8,502 nucleotides of DNA from Planctomycetaceae bacterium (lineage in GTDB: Bacteria > Planctomycetota > Planctomycetia > Pirellulales > Thermoguttaceae): contig JAITST010000209.1 of NCBI GenBank assembly GCA_031287585.1, positions 1-8,502 of the forward strand, given 5' to 3'. The notes under the pieces are model-generated. The model made no database searches. It was not told where the DNA came from and was given only the letters and a program-made list of their open reading frames with translations. A program made the translations under genes and the position numbers. This document shows positions 1-6,230 of the stretch, in pieces. Positions within the stretch are counted from its first letter, which is position 1; the number at the start of each line of letters is the position of its first letter.

Positions 1-263
1 GTATTGCCGGTTTTTTGCGAGGCGGCAATCAAACGGGGACGGTAAACGTCGCAGACGGCAACGGGTTGTGCCGTTCCCGCTGCCTTGAATTTGTTGATAA
101 TGTCAAGGTGTGCGCCGCACCGTCCGCCGACTCCGATAAAGCCGACACCGATACGGTCATTCGCACCTTTTGATTCGTCCGCAATAACATACGGAGCCGC
201 CAGCACCGCCGCAACGGTACCAGACGTAGTTTGTAAAAATTGTCGTCGTGATGGTTCTGTCAT
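1..263 (-). CDS. Gfo/Idh/MocA-family oxidoreductase, Tat-exported, N-terminal part only
   Basis: The gene runs off the left edge, so only the first 87 codons are visible. The N-terminus (residues 1-30) has a twin-arginine motif, S-R-R-Q-F-L, then an Ala/Val-rich hydrophobic stretch ending near APYVIA. That is a Tat signal, typical of planctomycete members of this family. Residues 37-50 (IGVGFIGVGGRCGA) form the first strand and glycine-rich loop of a Rossmann NAD(P)-binding fold. VAVCDV (about 68-73) is the second strand, ending in the acidic residue expected to bind the ribose. Family members oxidise or reduce sugar hydroxyls using NAD(P), and exported ones often keep the cofactor bound. The ATG at 263 has an AAAGG ribosome-binding site 8 nt upstream. 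It is probably the last visible gene of the upstream operon (gap 73 bp). The substrate cannot be told from this fragment. Confidence 0.9.
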   Translation of the reverse strand, partial: MTEPSRRQFLQTTSGTVAAVLAAPYVIADESKGANDRIGVGFIGVGGRCGAHLDIINKFKAAGTAQPVAVCDVYRPRLIAASQKTGN

Positions 264-271
264 GGTATTAA

Positions 272-276
272 CCTTT
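272..276 (-). promoter_or_regulatory. Ribosome-binding site of the Gfo/Idh/MocA gene
   Basis: AAAGG on the minus strand lies 8 nt before the ATG at 263. It supports that start, which also gives a complete Tat signal peptide. Confidence 0.5.
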
Positions 277-286
277 CAGTTAGAGG

Positions 287-315
287 AAAAAAAAGTAATC
301 ACCGTTTGCACGGTG
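287..315 (-). terminator. Intrinsic terminator-like hairpin in the ThuA-DUF6807 to Gfo/Idh gap
   Basis: On the minus strand a perfect 6-bp stem, CACCGT/ACGGTG (310-315 with 300-305, 4-nt loop), is followed after 5 nt by eight T residues (287-294). It lies just downstream of the fusion gene's stop. The T-run is further from the stem than in a classical terminator. Only 23 nt separate its end from the next start codon, which leaves no room for a new promoter. It may therefore be a partial terminator that lowers expression of the oxidoreductase, or an mRNA-processing stem. Confidence 0.45.
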
Positions 316-336
316 GGTTTAGTTTATCGTAGTATT

Positions 337-2919
337 TCACTTCGTCGCCGCGTATTCCTTAAACGTTTTCTCAATCACGTCTTTGGTTGCTTCACCGTCC
401 CAGACCGCTACTTGAAAACGAAACGTTCGCGATTCGTTCTTTTCTATTGTCACCGGTTCACGATGTAAGTTTAGCGAGATTCCAAGATACGCGAATGATT
501 TACCCGCGTCGCCCATCGTGAACGCTAACGTTGGAATTGAGTTTGTCGGATGTCCGAATATCGCTACTGTTACCAGCTCGCCGTTTAGTTTTGAAGTATA
601 TGCCATCCAACGGCACTTCGTCAGACGTTCGTCGCGGCGAATTGCTTCGACTTGCTGGTCAGCGTCACTGAAAAACCGCCCGTCCTTGTCCATTGATTTA
701 TCGAACCGCATACCAAGTCCGTAGTAGTAATGACTGCTCTTATCGAGATTCGCTGTTTGCTCAGGCGACGGCGGGGACAACTTACTCTGCCAATTTAACA
801 ACGTTACCTTCTCTCCATTCGTTACGGAAATTTCACGAACTTCTTTCAGTATCGTTTTACCGTCGAAAGTATTCCAATCAAGATTTGTTGTGAGCAAATT
901 TGCTTGTTTGTTGATTGAAGTTGTAATTTCCTTTCCGAATTTGTTACCATTCTCTTCCCAAAAATTGTTACCGTTTACCGCAATCGCAAACATTAAACCG
1001 TGATGATGAACGTGGTCATAAGGGGAATCGCGTAAAATGTTTCGCCCGCTCGGTGTACAGAGAGTTTTAACGTATGGTTTGACCACTCGCTCGTACTTAT
1101 ACTCCGCGACATTTCCGTTATCACCAATGTTTAACCAAACACTCGTCTTCGGCGGCTCGACAACCAATTCGTTCGGCAACACCTGACAAAGTTTGTCACC
1201 AGCCAAAACGAACAACGAATGTCCATTGCCGTCGGTGTTTGTTCGCGTGATAATACTCGCCGCGTTTGATTGCGTTGTCGCGATTTCACGCCAAGTTTTT
1301 GTTTCACGGTCGTATGCCGCCGGTTTACCTTGTAAATTCAACACGTAAAGCGTAGCGAGACCATTACCGTTTTTACCAAACGTCACGCATTTCGCCTTCT
1401 GTTGTAAATCTTCGACTCCGCCGTTTTGAGCAAGCAGAACGTTACCGTCCTTGTCGAGTAAAATAACTTCATCACCAGCCGACGCGGTCACGTTGCCCAT
1501 CAATGCCGCAACAATGTTTTTTCCTTCGACTACTTTTGAATACGACAACCACTTCGGCGAGAAACTATAAACGTTACCCGAAGTAACTACGACGAAATCG
1601 TCTATCTGATTCTGCGGCTTTAACTTACCTGACGCGGCTTGCGAAAACTCACCGGTCAAACCAATCCAGCCCTTATTCATTATGTCTCGTGTCCAGCGAA
1701 ACGTATCGGAGGCGAATGTGCAAACAAAAACCGACGGGAACGATTCTTCGGTAGAAAAAACACCTGTTGTGAACGTTTTGACGTTACTGCCAAGCGGTCC
1801 TAACAACTTTTTAGTTTTGAAACTGTAAATGTTCAATCCCTTTATATCGTCGTCCAAATACAACAATTGGTCGCTGCCTTCACCGAGCAGGTCGTCAGCG
1901 GATACCGCGAATACTTTAGTTGACGGCAAACCGCTAACTATTGTTTTACCGTCAAACGCCTGCAACGTCCCGTCCCCGCCAATCCACGCGACACCAAATG
2001 AACCGGCGGTCATTGTGTTGTTCGTATTTTGAACGTTGTTTGTTGGAACGTATGGAGGTATTGGTTGACGTAAAACATTCGCACCGGGTGTTACCGTTTT
2101 TATATTTGGTGTCAGATCGGTTTTCAGTTCGCCGGTTGCGGCTTTTATTAGTTGCAGAACTAACTGCATATTTTCGGCGTTTTGCCAGTAGTTGTCGAAG
2201 TGTCCGAACGCGGAGTAGAATACCCTGCCTTTATCTTCGGTGCGTCCCCAAACAATCGGGAAACGCGGGCGGTCATACATCACACCTTCCATACCAGCAG
2301 TTTCCAATAACGCAAAGATGTGAATATCGTCGGCGAAATTTTTATGGCAATACCACTCTTCAAATGTTTTGAAACTTTTTCCCTTCGCTGTGAGGAAGGG
2401 AAGGGATGACGGTTCAACAATCGTGACTACCGCATCTTGCGGTTTACCGTGAATAGTAAACTCAGCACCGATGAACTTGGTGTAGCCGGTAATTTTTTCA
2501 GGTACTGTTGGTTCGTAAGGTGAACCGCCGGAACGATTAGAATCGGTAGCGGGATGTAAGCCGACAAATCCTTTTCCGGCGCGAACTGCGTTACGGAGAT
2601 TCTGCCAGCCCTTTTCAGTCAGCGCCCATTCTGGATGCTGTTTTGAACCTTGTGAAAGTTCACCGCTAGTTTGAAATACAAACGCATCATACCCGCTCAA
2701 GTCGCCATCGAATACCGAACCGTCTTTGGTACAAACGACTTCAATACCAGCCGGTTTACAAACGTTGGTAATAGCAACGTCTGATACTGACGGCTTACCA
2801 TCAACAACTTTGACGGCAGTATGTTCAAAGCCAGCGGAATTAGAAAAGTAAAGAACTTTAGCCGCATCACAATAAGAGGTTACGATGAGGATTAGGATAA
2901 CTGATAAATATGTTTTCAT
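337..2919 (-). CDS. Secreted ThuA-like / propeller-like / DUF6807 (PmoA-family) fusion protein, 860 aa
   Basis: Three parts are visible. Residues 1-20 are a Sec signal peptide (MKTYLSV, hydrophobic core, cleavage near DAA). Residues 21-262 are a ThuA-like domain with a class-I-amidotransferase-like fold: VLYFSNSAGFEH at the start, YDAFVFQTSGEL, GKGFVGLHPATDS (115-127), PIVWGRTEDKGRVFYSAFGH (221-240). Residues 300-590 contain strand-rich motifs of the type D-x-D-G-x-x with VYSF/LYVL-like blades, suggesting a beta-propeller or VCBS-like region. Residues 592-845 match DUF6807, also called PmoA-like, with its His cluster DHVHHHGLMFA (635-645). ThuA and DUF6807 proteins are common in planctomycete carbohydrate loci and are normally separate; their biochemistry is poorly defined. 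ATG 2919 was chosen because the signal peptide begins there, although no clear ribosome-binding site precedes it. The gene lies 116 bp downstream of the isomerase. Domain calls are by eye; the middle domain is the least certain. Confidence 0.85.
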   Translation of the reverse strand: MKTYLSVILILIVTSYCDAAKVLYFSNSAGFEHTAVKVVDGKPSVSDVAITNVCKPAGIEVVCTKDGSVFDGDLSGYDAFVFQTSGELSQGSKQHPEWALTEKGWQNLRNAVRAGKGFVGLHPATDSNRSGGSPYEPTVPEKITGYTKFIGAEFTIHGKPQDAVVTIVEPSSLPFLTAKGKSFKTFEEWYCHKNFADDIHIFALLETAGMEGVMYDRPRFPIVWGRTEDKGRVFYSAFGHFDNYWQNAENMQLVLQLIKAATGELKTDLTPNIKTVTPGANVLRQPIPPYVPTNNVQNTNNTMTAGSFGVAWIGGDGTLQAFDGKTIVSGLPSTKVFAVSADDLLGEGSDQLLYLDDDIKGLNIYSFKTKKLLGPLGSNVKTFTTGVFSTEESFPSVFVCTFASDTFRWTRDIMNKGWIGLTGEFSQAASGKLKPQNQIDDFVVVTSGNVYSFSPKWLSYSKVVEGKNIVAALMGNVTASAGDEVILLDKDGNVLLAQNGGVEDLQQKAKCVTFGKNGNGLATLYVLNLQGKPAAYDRETKTWREIATTQSNAASIITRTNTDGNGHSLFVLAGDKLCQVLPNELVVEPPKTSVWLNIGDNGNVAEYKYERVVKPYVKTLCTPSGRNILRDSPYDHVHHHGLMFAIAVNGNNFWEENGNKFGKEITTSINKQANLLTTNLDWNTFDGKTILKEVREISVTNGEKVTLLNWQSKLSPPSPEQTANLDKSSHYYYGLGMRFDKSMDKDGRFFSDADQQVEAIRRDERLTKCRWMAYTSKLNGELVTVAIFGHPTNSIPTLAFTMGDAGKSFAYLGISLNLHREPVTIEKNESRTFRFQVAVWDGEATKDVIEKTFKEYAATK

Positions 2920-2979
2920 AATGCTGTTCAAGGGAAAAAAGGTTTTTAATAGTTTAACGAAGGAACAAAAATTACCACA

Positions 2980-3019
2980 TTGCAACTCGCTGACTTTTTT
3001 GTTGTTCCACGAGTTACAA
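2980..3019 (-). other. Ten-base-pair stem-loop in the isomerase to ThuA-DUF6807 gap
   Basis: TTGTAACTCG (3010-3019, minus strand) pairs over its full length with CGAGTTGCAA (2980-2989), with one G-U pair and a 20-nt loop. It starts 17 nt after the isomerase stop codon. Only a short T-run (ATTTTT) follows, about 7 nt later, so it is at best a weak terminator. It could equally be an intercistronic stem affecting mRNA stability. No promoter is evident in the rest of this 116-bp gap. Confidence 0.35.
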
Positions 3020-3035
3020 TATGATTCTATCAATC

Positions 3036-3860
3036 TCAAACGAGTTTCCGCAAATGGTCAATGCTGCGTGCCGCTTGTTCGACGGTTCCGCATTCAACGC
3101 TGAACACAATGTCCTGCGGTAACGTCTTACAAATCGCAATGACCTTTGCCCAATCAATTACGCCGTCACCACAAGCACAACCGACTGGCGTACCGGTTAC
3201 GTTTCCACGTTCGGCATCGGATTGTTTAACTGAAATGTCTTTGGCGTGGAGGTGGACGAGTTTCCCTTTAATCTTTTCGAGCCAGACGTAAGGGTCTTGA
3301 CCAGCGAGGTAAGAATTTCCTGTATCGAAATTCGCTCCGACAGCGGACGAACCGGCAAGGGCAATAATTTGGTCGAACAAGTCCGGCTTCACTGTGTATT
3401 GCTGATGCGGTTCTATTCCGATTTTGATATTTCGGGCTTCGGCAAGGATAGACGCTTCTTTGAGGACGTACTTCATAAACGCAAAGTCCTCCGCCTGCGT
3501 TGACCATTCCGATTTAGGACCTTCGTCGGTACAAACAACAGCGGCACCACATTCTGCGGCGAAACGAACTGCTTGTTTCAAATAATCGGTCGAAGCGTCC
3601 GGTTTGCAAAGCGGGCAGTGTGCCGAAAGTGCGGACGGTTTAATGTGGTGTTTTTCGCAGGCACGGCGAATACGATAGGGGTCGTCCCACATCGAAACGC
3701 TATGAAAGTAACCAGCTTCGCTGAGCAATTCGCGTCCCCAATGAACCATCGGTTCGACAAACTGATAACCAAGTTCTGCCGCTTTCGCAACGCCCCATTC
3801 AAAAGATTTGTCCTCGCTGCGGACAAATTCCATATTAACACCGATCAATACTTTTCCCAT
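3036..3860 (-). CDS. Sugar phosphate isomerase/epimerase, AP-endonuclease-2-like TIM barrel
   Basis: This 274-residue protein has the length and motifs of the xylose-isomerase-like TIM-barrel superfamily (PF01261). Candidate divalent-metal ligands are Glu150 (GIEPHQQY), Asp179 (ANFDTGNSY), His205 (LVHLHAKD) and Glu256 (FSVECGT), the usual E-D-H-E set. The G-D-G-x-I-D-W motif at 231-237 is also typical. There is no signal peptide, so it should be cytoplasmic, unlike the two downstream gene products. Family members isomerise or epimerise keto sugars and inositol-type intermediates; the substrate here is unknown. The start is well supported: AAGGAG lies 7 nt before the ATG. It is the second gene of the minus-strand block, after the permease. 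A tagatose/psicose-epimerase or IolE/IolI-like role is possible, and the motifs do not decide between them. Confidence 0.9.
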   Translation of the reverse strand: MGKVLIGVNMEFVRSEDKSFEWGVAKAAELGYQFVEPMVHWGRELLSEAGYFHSVSMWDDPYRIRRACEKHHIKPSALSAHCPLCKPDASTDYLKQAVRFAAECGAAVVCTDEGPKSEWSTQAEDFAFMKYVLKEASILAEARNIKIGIEPHQQYTVKPDLFDQIIALAGSSAVGANFDTGNSYLAGQDPYVWLEKIKGKLVHLHAKDISVKQSDAERGNVTGTPVGCACGDGVIDWAKVIAICKTLPQDIVFSVECGTVEQAARSIDHLRKLV

Positions 3861-3867
3861 AATTTAT

Positions 3868-3873
3868 CTCCTT
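3868..3873 (-). promoter_or_regulatory. Strong ribosome-binding site of the isomerase/epimerase gene
   Basis: AAGGAG (within AAAGGAGAT) lies 7 nt before the ATG at 3860. It is the best ribosome-binding site in the window and fixes this start. Confidence 0.75.
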
Positions 3874-3908
3874 TATGAGTTTGAAGTTGTTTTTGTACCG
3901 AACACGGC

Positions 3909-4030
3909 AAAAATAGCCCGTGAACGGTTACGTAAAATGTAAACGTGTCCAATTGACAGGCATCATTCTAAACTATAATTTATACCGTGTCGTTCAAAAT
4001 CCGGCAGGTGTCAAATTTTATACGCGATTC
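3909..4030. repeat. 122-bp direct repeat, copy 1
   Basis: This unit recurs at 4059-4180 in the same orientation, exactly 150 bp away, with 8 differences in 122 positions by eye, seven of them transitions. It holds TGTAAACGTGTCCA, similar to LacI-family operators, the partial palindrome TGTCCAATTGACA, and TATAATTTATACC. There is no credible ORF. It lies just upstream of the isomerase gene, so a control-region duplication is the simplest reading. Confidence 0.85.
3953..3979 (+). promoter_or_regulatory. Promoter-like boxes inside repeat copy 1, plus strand
   Basis: TTGACA (3953-3958) and TATAAT (3974-3979) are both exact sigma70 consensus, but the spacer is 15 nt instead of about 17. In copy 2 the -35 box is changed to TCGACG while TATAAT is kept. 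The direction is opposite to the flanking genes, so it could drive an antisense transcript into the permease 3' end, or be chance in AT-rich DNA. Confidence 0.25.
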
Positions 4031-4058
4031 GTTAAATACGTTATGAGCGAACGGCTAC

Positions 4059-4180
4059 AAAAATAGTCCGTGAACAGTTACGCAAAATGTAAACGTGTCC
4101 AATCGACGGGCATCATTGTAAACTATAATTTATACCGTGTCGTTCAAGATCCGGCAGGTGTCAAATTTTATACGCGACTC
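4059..4180. repeat. 122-bp direct repeat, copy 2
   Basis: Second copy of the unit at 3909-4030. It ends about 10 bp before a stem-loop that overlaps the permease stop codon. The 28 bp between copies (4031-4058) shows no clear relation to the unit. The TGTAAACGTGTCCA box is unchanged between copies, while the TTGACA-like box is not. Confidence 0.85.
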
Positions 4181-4189
4181 TAGACTTTC

Positions 4190-4218
4190 GGATAACAGAA
4201 TCCCGACAGGGGTTATCC
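4190..4218 (-). other. Stem-loop overlapping the permease stop codon
   Basis: GGATAAC (4190-4196) and GTTATCC (4212-4218) form a perfect 7-bp stem, with an inner CCC-GACA-GGG stem (4202-4211). The TAA stop at 4213-4215 lies inside the outer stem. No T-run follows on the minus strand, so it is not a standard intrinsic terminator. It may protect the transcript 3' end. Confidence 0.4.
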
Positions 4219-5640
4219 CTGCAAAATCTTCAGCGGTAAAACCTGACTCAATACCAGTACGACGAGCAGACCGGAAAGACCGAGGAAAACGAGGGCAATT
4301 GTCCATGTTTTTAAGGCGTCAGTTTCTTTAATTCCGCCCATTCGGCAGAATATCCAGAAGCCGCTGTCGTTCATCCAACCGGTTACGCAGGAACCGAGAC
4401 CAATCGTTACAGCAAGATACGCTAAATGAAACGGTAATTGCACGGCATTTTCTCCGCTCACGATTCCGGCGAAAATGCCGGAAGCCGTTATCATCGCCAC
4501 TGTGCTGGAGCCCTGCGCTATTTTAATCGTTGCCGTAACGAAAAACGCCAGCAAAAGCAGCGCGGTTCCCGTCATCGCCGCTTCACCTTGAAAGAGTTGT
4601 TCGATTCGTTCGCCGATCTTGGCATTACGCAACATTTCGCCGAACGTTCCGCCCGCCGCCGTAATCAGAACAATCATTCCCGCACTGAGAATTGCCGTTT
4701 CAACGCGGTTACTGAGTTCCTGAAACGACAATTTTCGAACGACAAATAAAACCGTCATGCTAATCACGGCGGCAACGATCAGCGCAAAACGCGGATCGCC
4801 CAAAAGCCGGAATAGATTCCTAACGACAAGCCAATCGGCGCTCCAAACAAGCGTTTTCGATTTTTCGAGCATTTCGAGCAACGCTTGAATCGAAATAAAC
4901 AAGACTGGAAAAAGAATCGGCGCGAACGACCAGAACAAAGACGGTGAAGCAGCCGGTTCAAAGTGTTTCGATTTAATGTTGTCAATGATTTCGTCTTCGA
5001 ATTCGATTTTGGGATTCGGCAACAACCGGTTCATCACATAAGCGATACCGAGAGCAAACGGAGCCGTCAGCGCGGCGACCAAAAGGGCGACGATGAGCAG
5101 CGTTCCCAAGGGGATTCTCAGAGTTTCCGCGGTGATGACCGGCGCCGGAGCGGGCGGCGTCAGCGTGTGTGTCAGCGTTGCACCGAGTCCGATGGCGAGA
5201 AGATAAAGAATATAATTTTTCTTCATCGCCTTGTACAATGACCGAGCTATCGGAACGAGAAGATAGAATGTCGTATCGTAAAAAATCGGAATCGATAAGA
5301 TGAATCCGCTGCTGAGCAATGCCGCCGGAATCAGTTTTTCGCCGAAAAGCCGCCGCAGTGCTGTAACGATCCGGTCAGCGCTGCCGCTGTCGAGCATACA
5401 TTTTCCGATGATGGCGCCCATTGCGATAAGGATTCCGATGTTTCCGGCAGTTTTACCAAACGCCGAACAAAGAGCCTTGATATTATCGTCCCAAAATTGA
5501 CCGGGTTGCAGCGGCGTCAGAAAACTAACGACCATTGCCGCCGCAAGGAGCGCAAGAAAAGCATTGACCCGCAACACGACAATCAGTCCGATGGCTGTTA
5601 AGATTCCAAAAAAAAGAATAAAAAGCGGATCAGTAAACAT
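4213..5640 (-). CDS. GntP-family permease (gluconate-type H+ symporter family)
   Basis: A 475-residue, very hydrophobic protein with about a dozen membrane segments, the usual size for GntP permeases. Family signatures are clear: IPIFYDTTF (118-126), THTLTPPAPAP (157-167), which corresponds to the VPPxPGP motif of E. coli members, TAAGGTFGEML (327-337), AQGSSTVAM (375-383) and WMNDSGFW (422-429). Characterised members import gluconate or other sugar acids with protons across the inner membrane. With an isomerase and a sugar oxidoreductase downstream, an aldonate or keto-acid substrate is likely but unproven. The ATG at 5640 is chosen because GGAG lies 6 nt upstream; the GTG at 5652 would put that site inside the coding region. 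It is the first gene of the minus-strand block, and no convincing promoter is visible upstream. Confidence 0.93.
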   Translation of the reverse strand: MFTDPLFILFFGILTAIGLIVVLRVNAFLALLAAAMVVSFLTPLQPGQFWDDNIKALCSAFGKTAGNIGILIAMGAIIGKCMLDSGSADRIVTALRRLFGEKLIPAALLSSGFILSIPIFYDTTFYLLVPIARSLYKAMKKNYILYLLAIGLGATLTHTLTPPAPAPVITAETLRIPLGTLLIVALLVAALTAPFALGIAYVMNRLLPNPKIEFEDEIIDNIKSKHFEPAASPSLFWSFAPILFPVLFISIQALLEMLEKSKTLVWSADWLVVRNLFRLLGDPRFALIVAAVISMTVLFVVRKLSFQELSNRVETAILSAGMIVLITAAGGTFGEMLRNAKIGERIEQLFQGEAAMTGTALLLLAFFVTATIKIAQGSSTVAMITASGIFAGIVSGENAVQLPFHLAYLAVTIGLGSCVTGWMNDSGFWIFCRMGGIKETDALKTWTIALVFLGLSGLLVVLVLSQVLPLKILQG

Positions 5641-5646
5641 AAAACT

Positions 5647-5650
5647 CTCC
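5647..5650 (-). promoter_or_regulatory. Ribosome-binding site that decides the permease start
   Basis: GGAG (as GTGGAGAG) lies 6 nt upstream of the ATG at 5640. The alternative GTG start at 5652 overlaps this site, so the ATG is preferred. Confidence 0.6.
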
Positions 5651-5806
5651 ACACTATAAATTAACCGAACACAGTTGAAATTTGCTCATATTGTAAAACA
5701 GTAAAAATAACTCAAACCTACCTTATACATTACCGCATTTACAACTTTGAGCATTTTACATTAAATTTTGTCAAAAGAAAACATCTCCGTCCGTAAGAAG
5801 ATTACA

Positions 5807-5848
5807 TTGATTGGTTATGTTGCGCACGGTGGACACGGAGAGCGACTT
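5807..5848 (+). repeat. Dispersed-repeat arm R1 (left inverted copy)
   Basis: TTGATTGGTTATG followed by TTGCGCACGGTGGACACGGA reappears inverted at 6884-6933. Apart from a few base changes the main difference is 8 nt (AGGCACGG) missing here. R1 lies between the permease 5' region and the promoter of the putative small RNA. The ACGGAGGCACGG-type wording resembles a G-rich 'CACGGAG' repeat that I recall as widespread in environmental bacterial genomes; that link is from memory. Confidence 0.7.
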
Positions 5849-5870
5849 TACAATCTGCGCGTATCCCCTG

Positions 5871-5899
5871 TTGACAATAAAAAAATAAATTCATAGAAT
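5871..5899 (+). promoter_or_regulatory. Consensus-like sigma70 promoter
   Basis: TTGACA (5871-5876), a 17-nt AT-rich spacer and TAGAAT (5894-5899) make the best promoter in the window. Transcription would start near 5906. No ORF begins for more than 300 bp downstream, which points to an RNA gene or a long leader. Confidence 0.65.
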
Positions 5900-5905
5900 T
5901 GTAAA

Positions 5906-6162
5906 GACTCGGCGCGGTGCCGAAAAATTTTTAACTACAAGGAAAACTTTATCGAATAAAAGTTTCGTAATAATAATCAGACGAATGCGTTAGCGTTCAG
6001 TTGTTTTCAGGCAATTTACCACCTTGAATCGTAAGATTCTTGTCATAGAGGCAACATTGTGTGTGACGCTCCCTTAATAGGGAGTGCCAGCCGGTGTTGG
6101 TCTATGAACTCCGTGGTAAGAGTGCCTGATACAATAACGGATATTGGCACTCTTTCTTTTTT
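5906..6162 (+). ncRNA. Putative structured small RNA of about 257 nt (or leader of the downstream gene)
   Basis: This stretch has a strong promoter in front, an intrinsic terminator at its end and no plausible coding frame. Stems seen by eye are TCGGC/GCCGA (5909-5923), GAATGC/GCGTTC (5983-5998, GTTA loop), GAATC/GATTC (6026-6039, GTAA loop), GTCATA/TGTGAC (6042-6047 with 6062-6067), an 8-bp stem CGCTCCCT/AGGGAGTG (6067-6086, TAAT loop) and the terminator stem. I do not recognise the family. It lacks the RNase P, tmRNA, SRP, TPP, cobalamin and T-box hallmarks I looked for. Because the terminator lies 69 bp before a winged-helix gene, it could also be an attenuator leader. The 5' end is inferred from the promoter. 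Confidence 0.5.
6118..6162 (+). terminator. Intrinsic terminator of the putative small RNA
   Basis: A 9-bp stem, AAGAGTGCC/GGCACTCTT (6118-6126 with 6146-6154), is followed by a T-rich tail (TTCTTTTTT). The loop can form three more pairs (ATA/TAT). This is a conventional Rho-independent terminator on the plus strand. Confidence 0.75.
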
Positions 6163-6174
6163 GTTCTTGAAGGA

Positions 6175-6203
6175 TTGCCGTAATATCTGTAAACGGCTAG
6201 ACT
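6175..6203 (+). promoter_or_regulatory. Possible promoter of the winged-helix gene
   Basis: TTGCCG (6175-6180), a 17-nt spacer and TAGACT (6198-6203) each match 4 of 6 consensus positions. It lies after the terminator and before the ATG at 6231, so it would let the gene be expressed independently of the upstream RNA. This is a weak match. Confidence 0.3.
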
Positions 6204-6230
6204 TTATTCTCTGCAAACGTTGTTATCCCG

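Noticed and set aside
85..468. Plus-strand ORFs over the oxidoreductase and ThuA-DUF6807 genes, including 1941-2372
   Set aside because: They are antisense shadows of well-supported minus-strand genes, with no recognisable domains.
2920..3039. Extended start (TTG at 3037-3039) for the ThuA-DUF6807 gene, overlapping the isomerase stop
   Set aside because: It would place 40 Cys/Lys-containing residues before an obvious signal peptide that begins at the ATG at 2919.
4438..5241. Plus-strand ORFs opposite the permease
   Set aside because: Arg/His-rich products of the reverse complement of a membrane-protein gene, with no domain or ribosome-binding evidence.
5641..5652. GTG start for the permease
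   Set aside because: The GGAG ribosome-binding site for the ATG at 5640 lies within this extension.
5653..5806. Promoter for the permease
   Set aside because: TTGACA and TATAAG-like words exist on the minus strand but not at a workable spacing, so no site is annotated.
5906..6162. tracrRNA, omega-RNA/HEARO, RNase P, tmRNA, SRP or 6S RNA
   Set aside because: No Cas9, IscB, TnpB or CRISPR repeats are in the window, and the characteristic motifs or end-pairing of these RNAs were not found by eye. A covariance search could overturn this.
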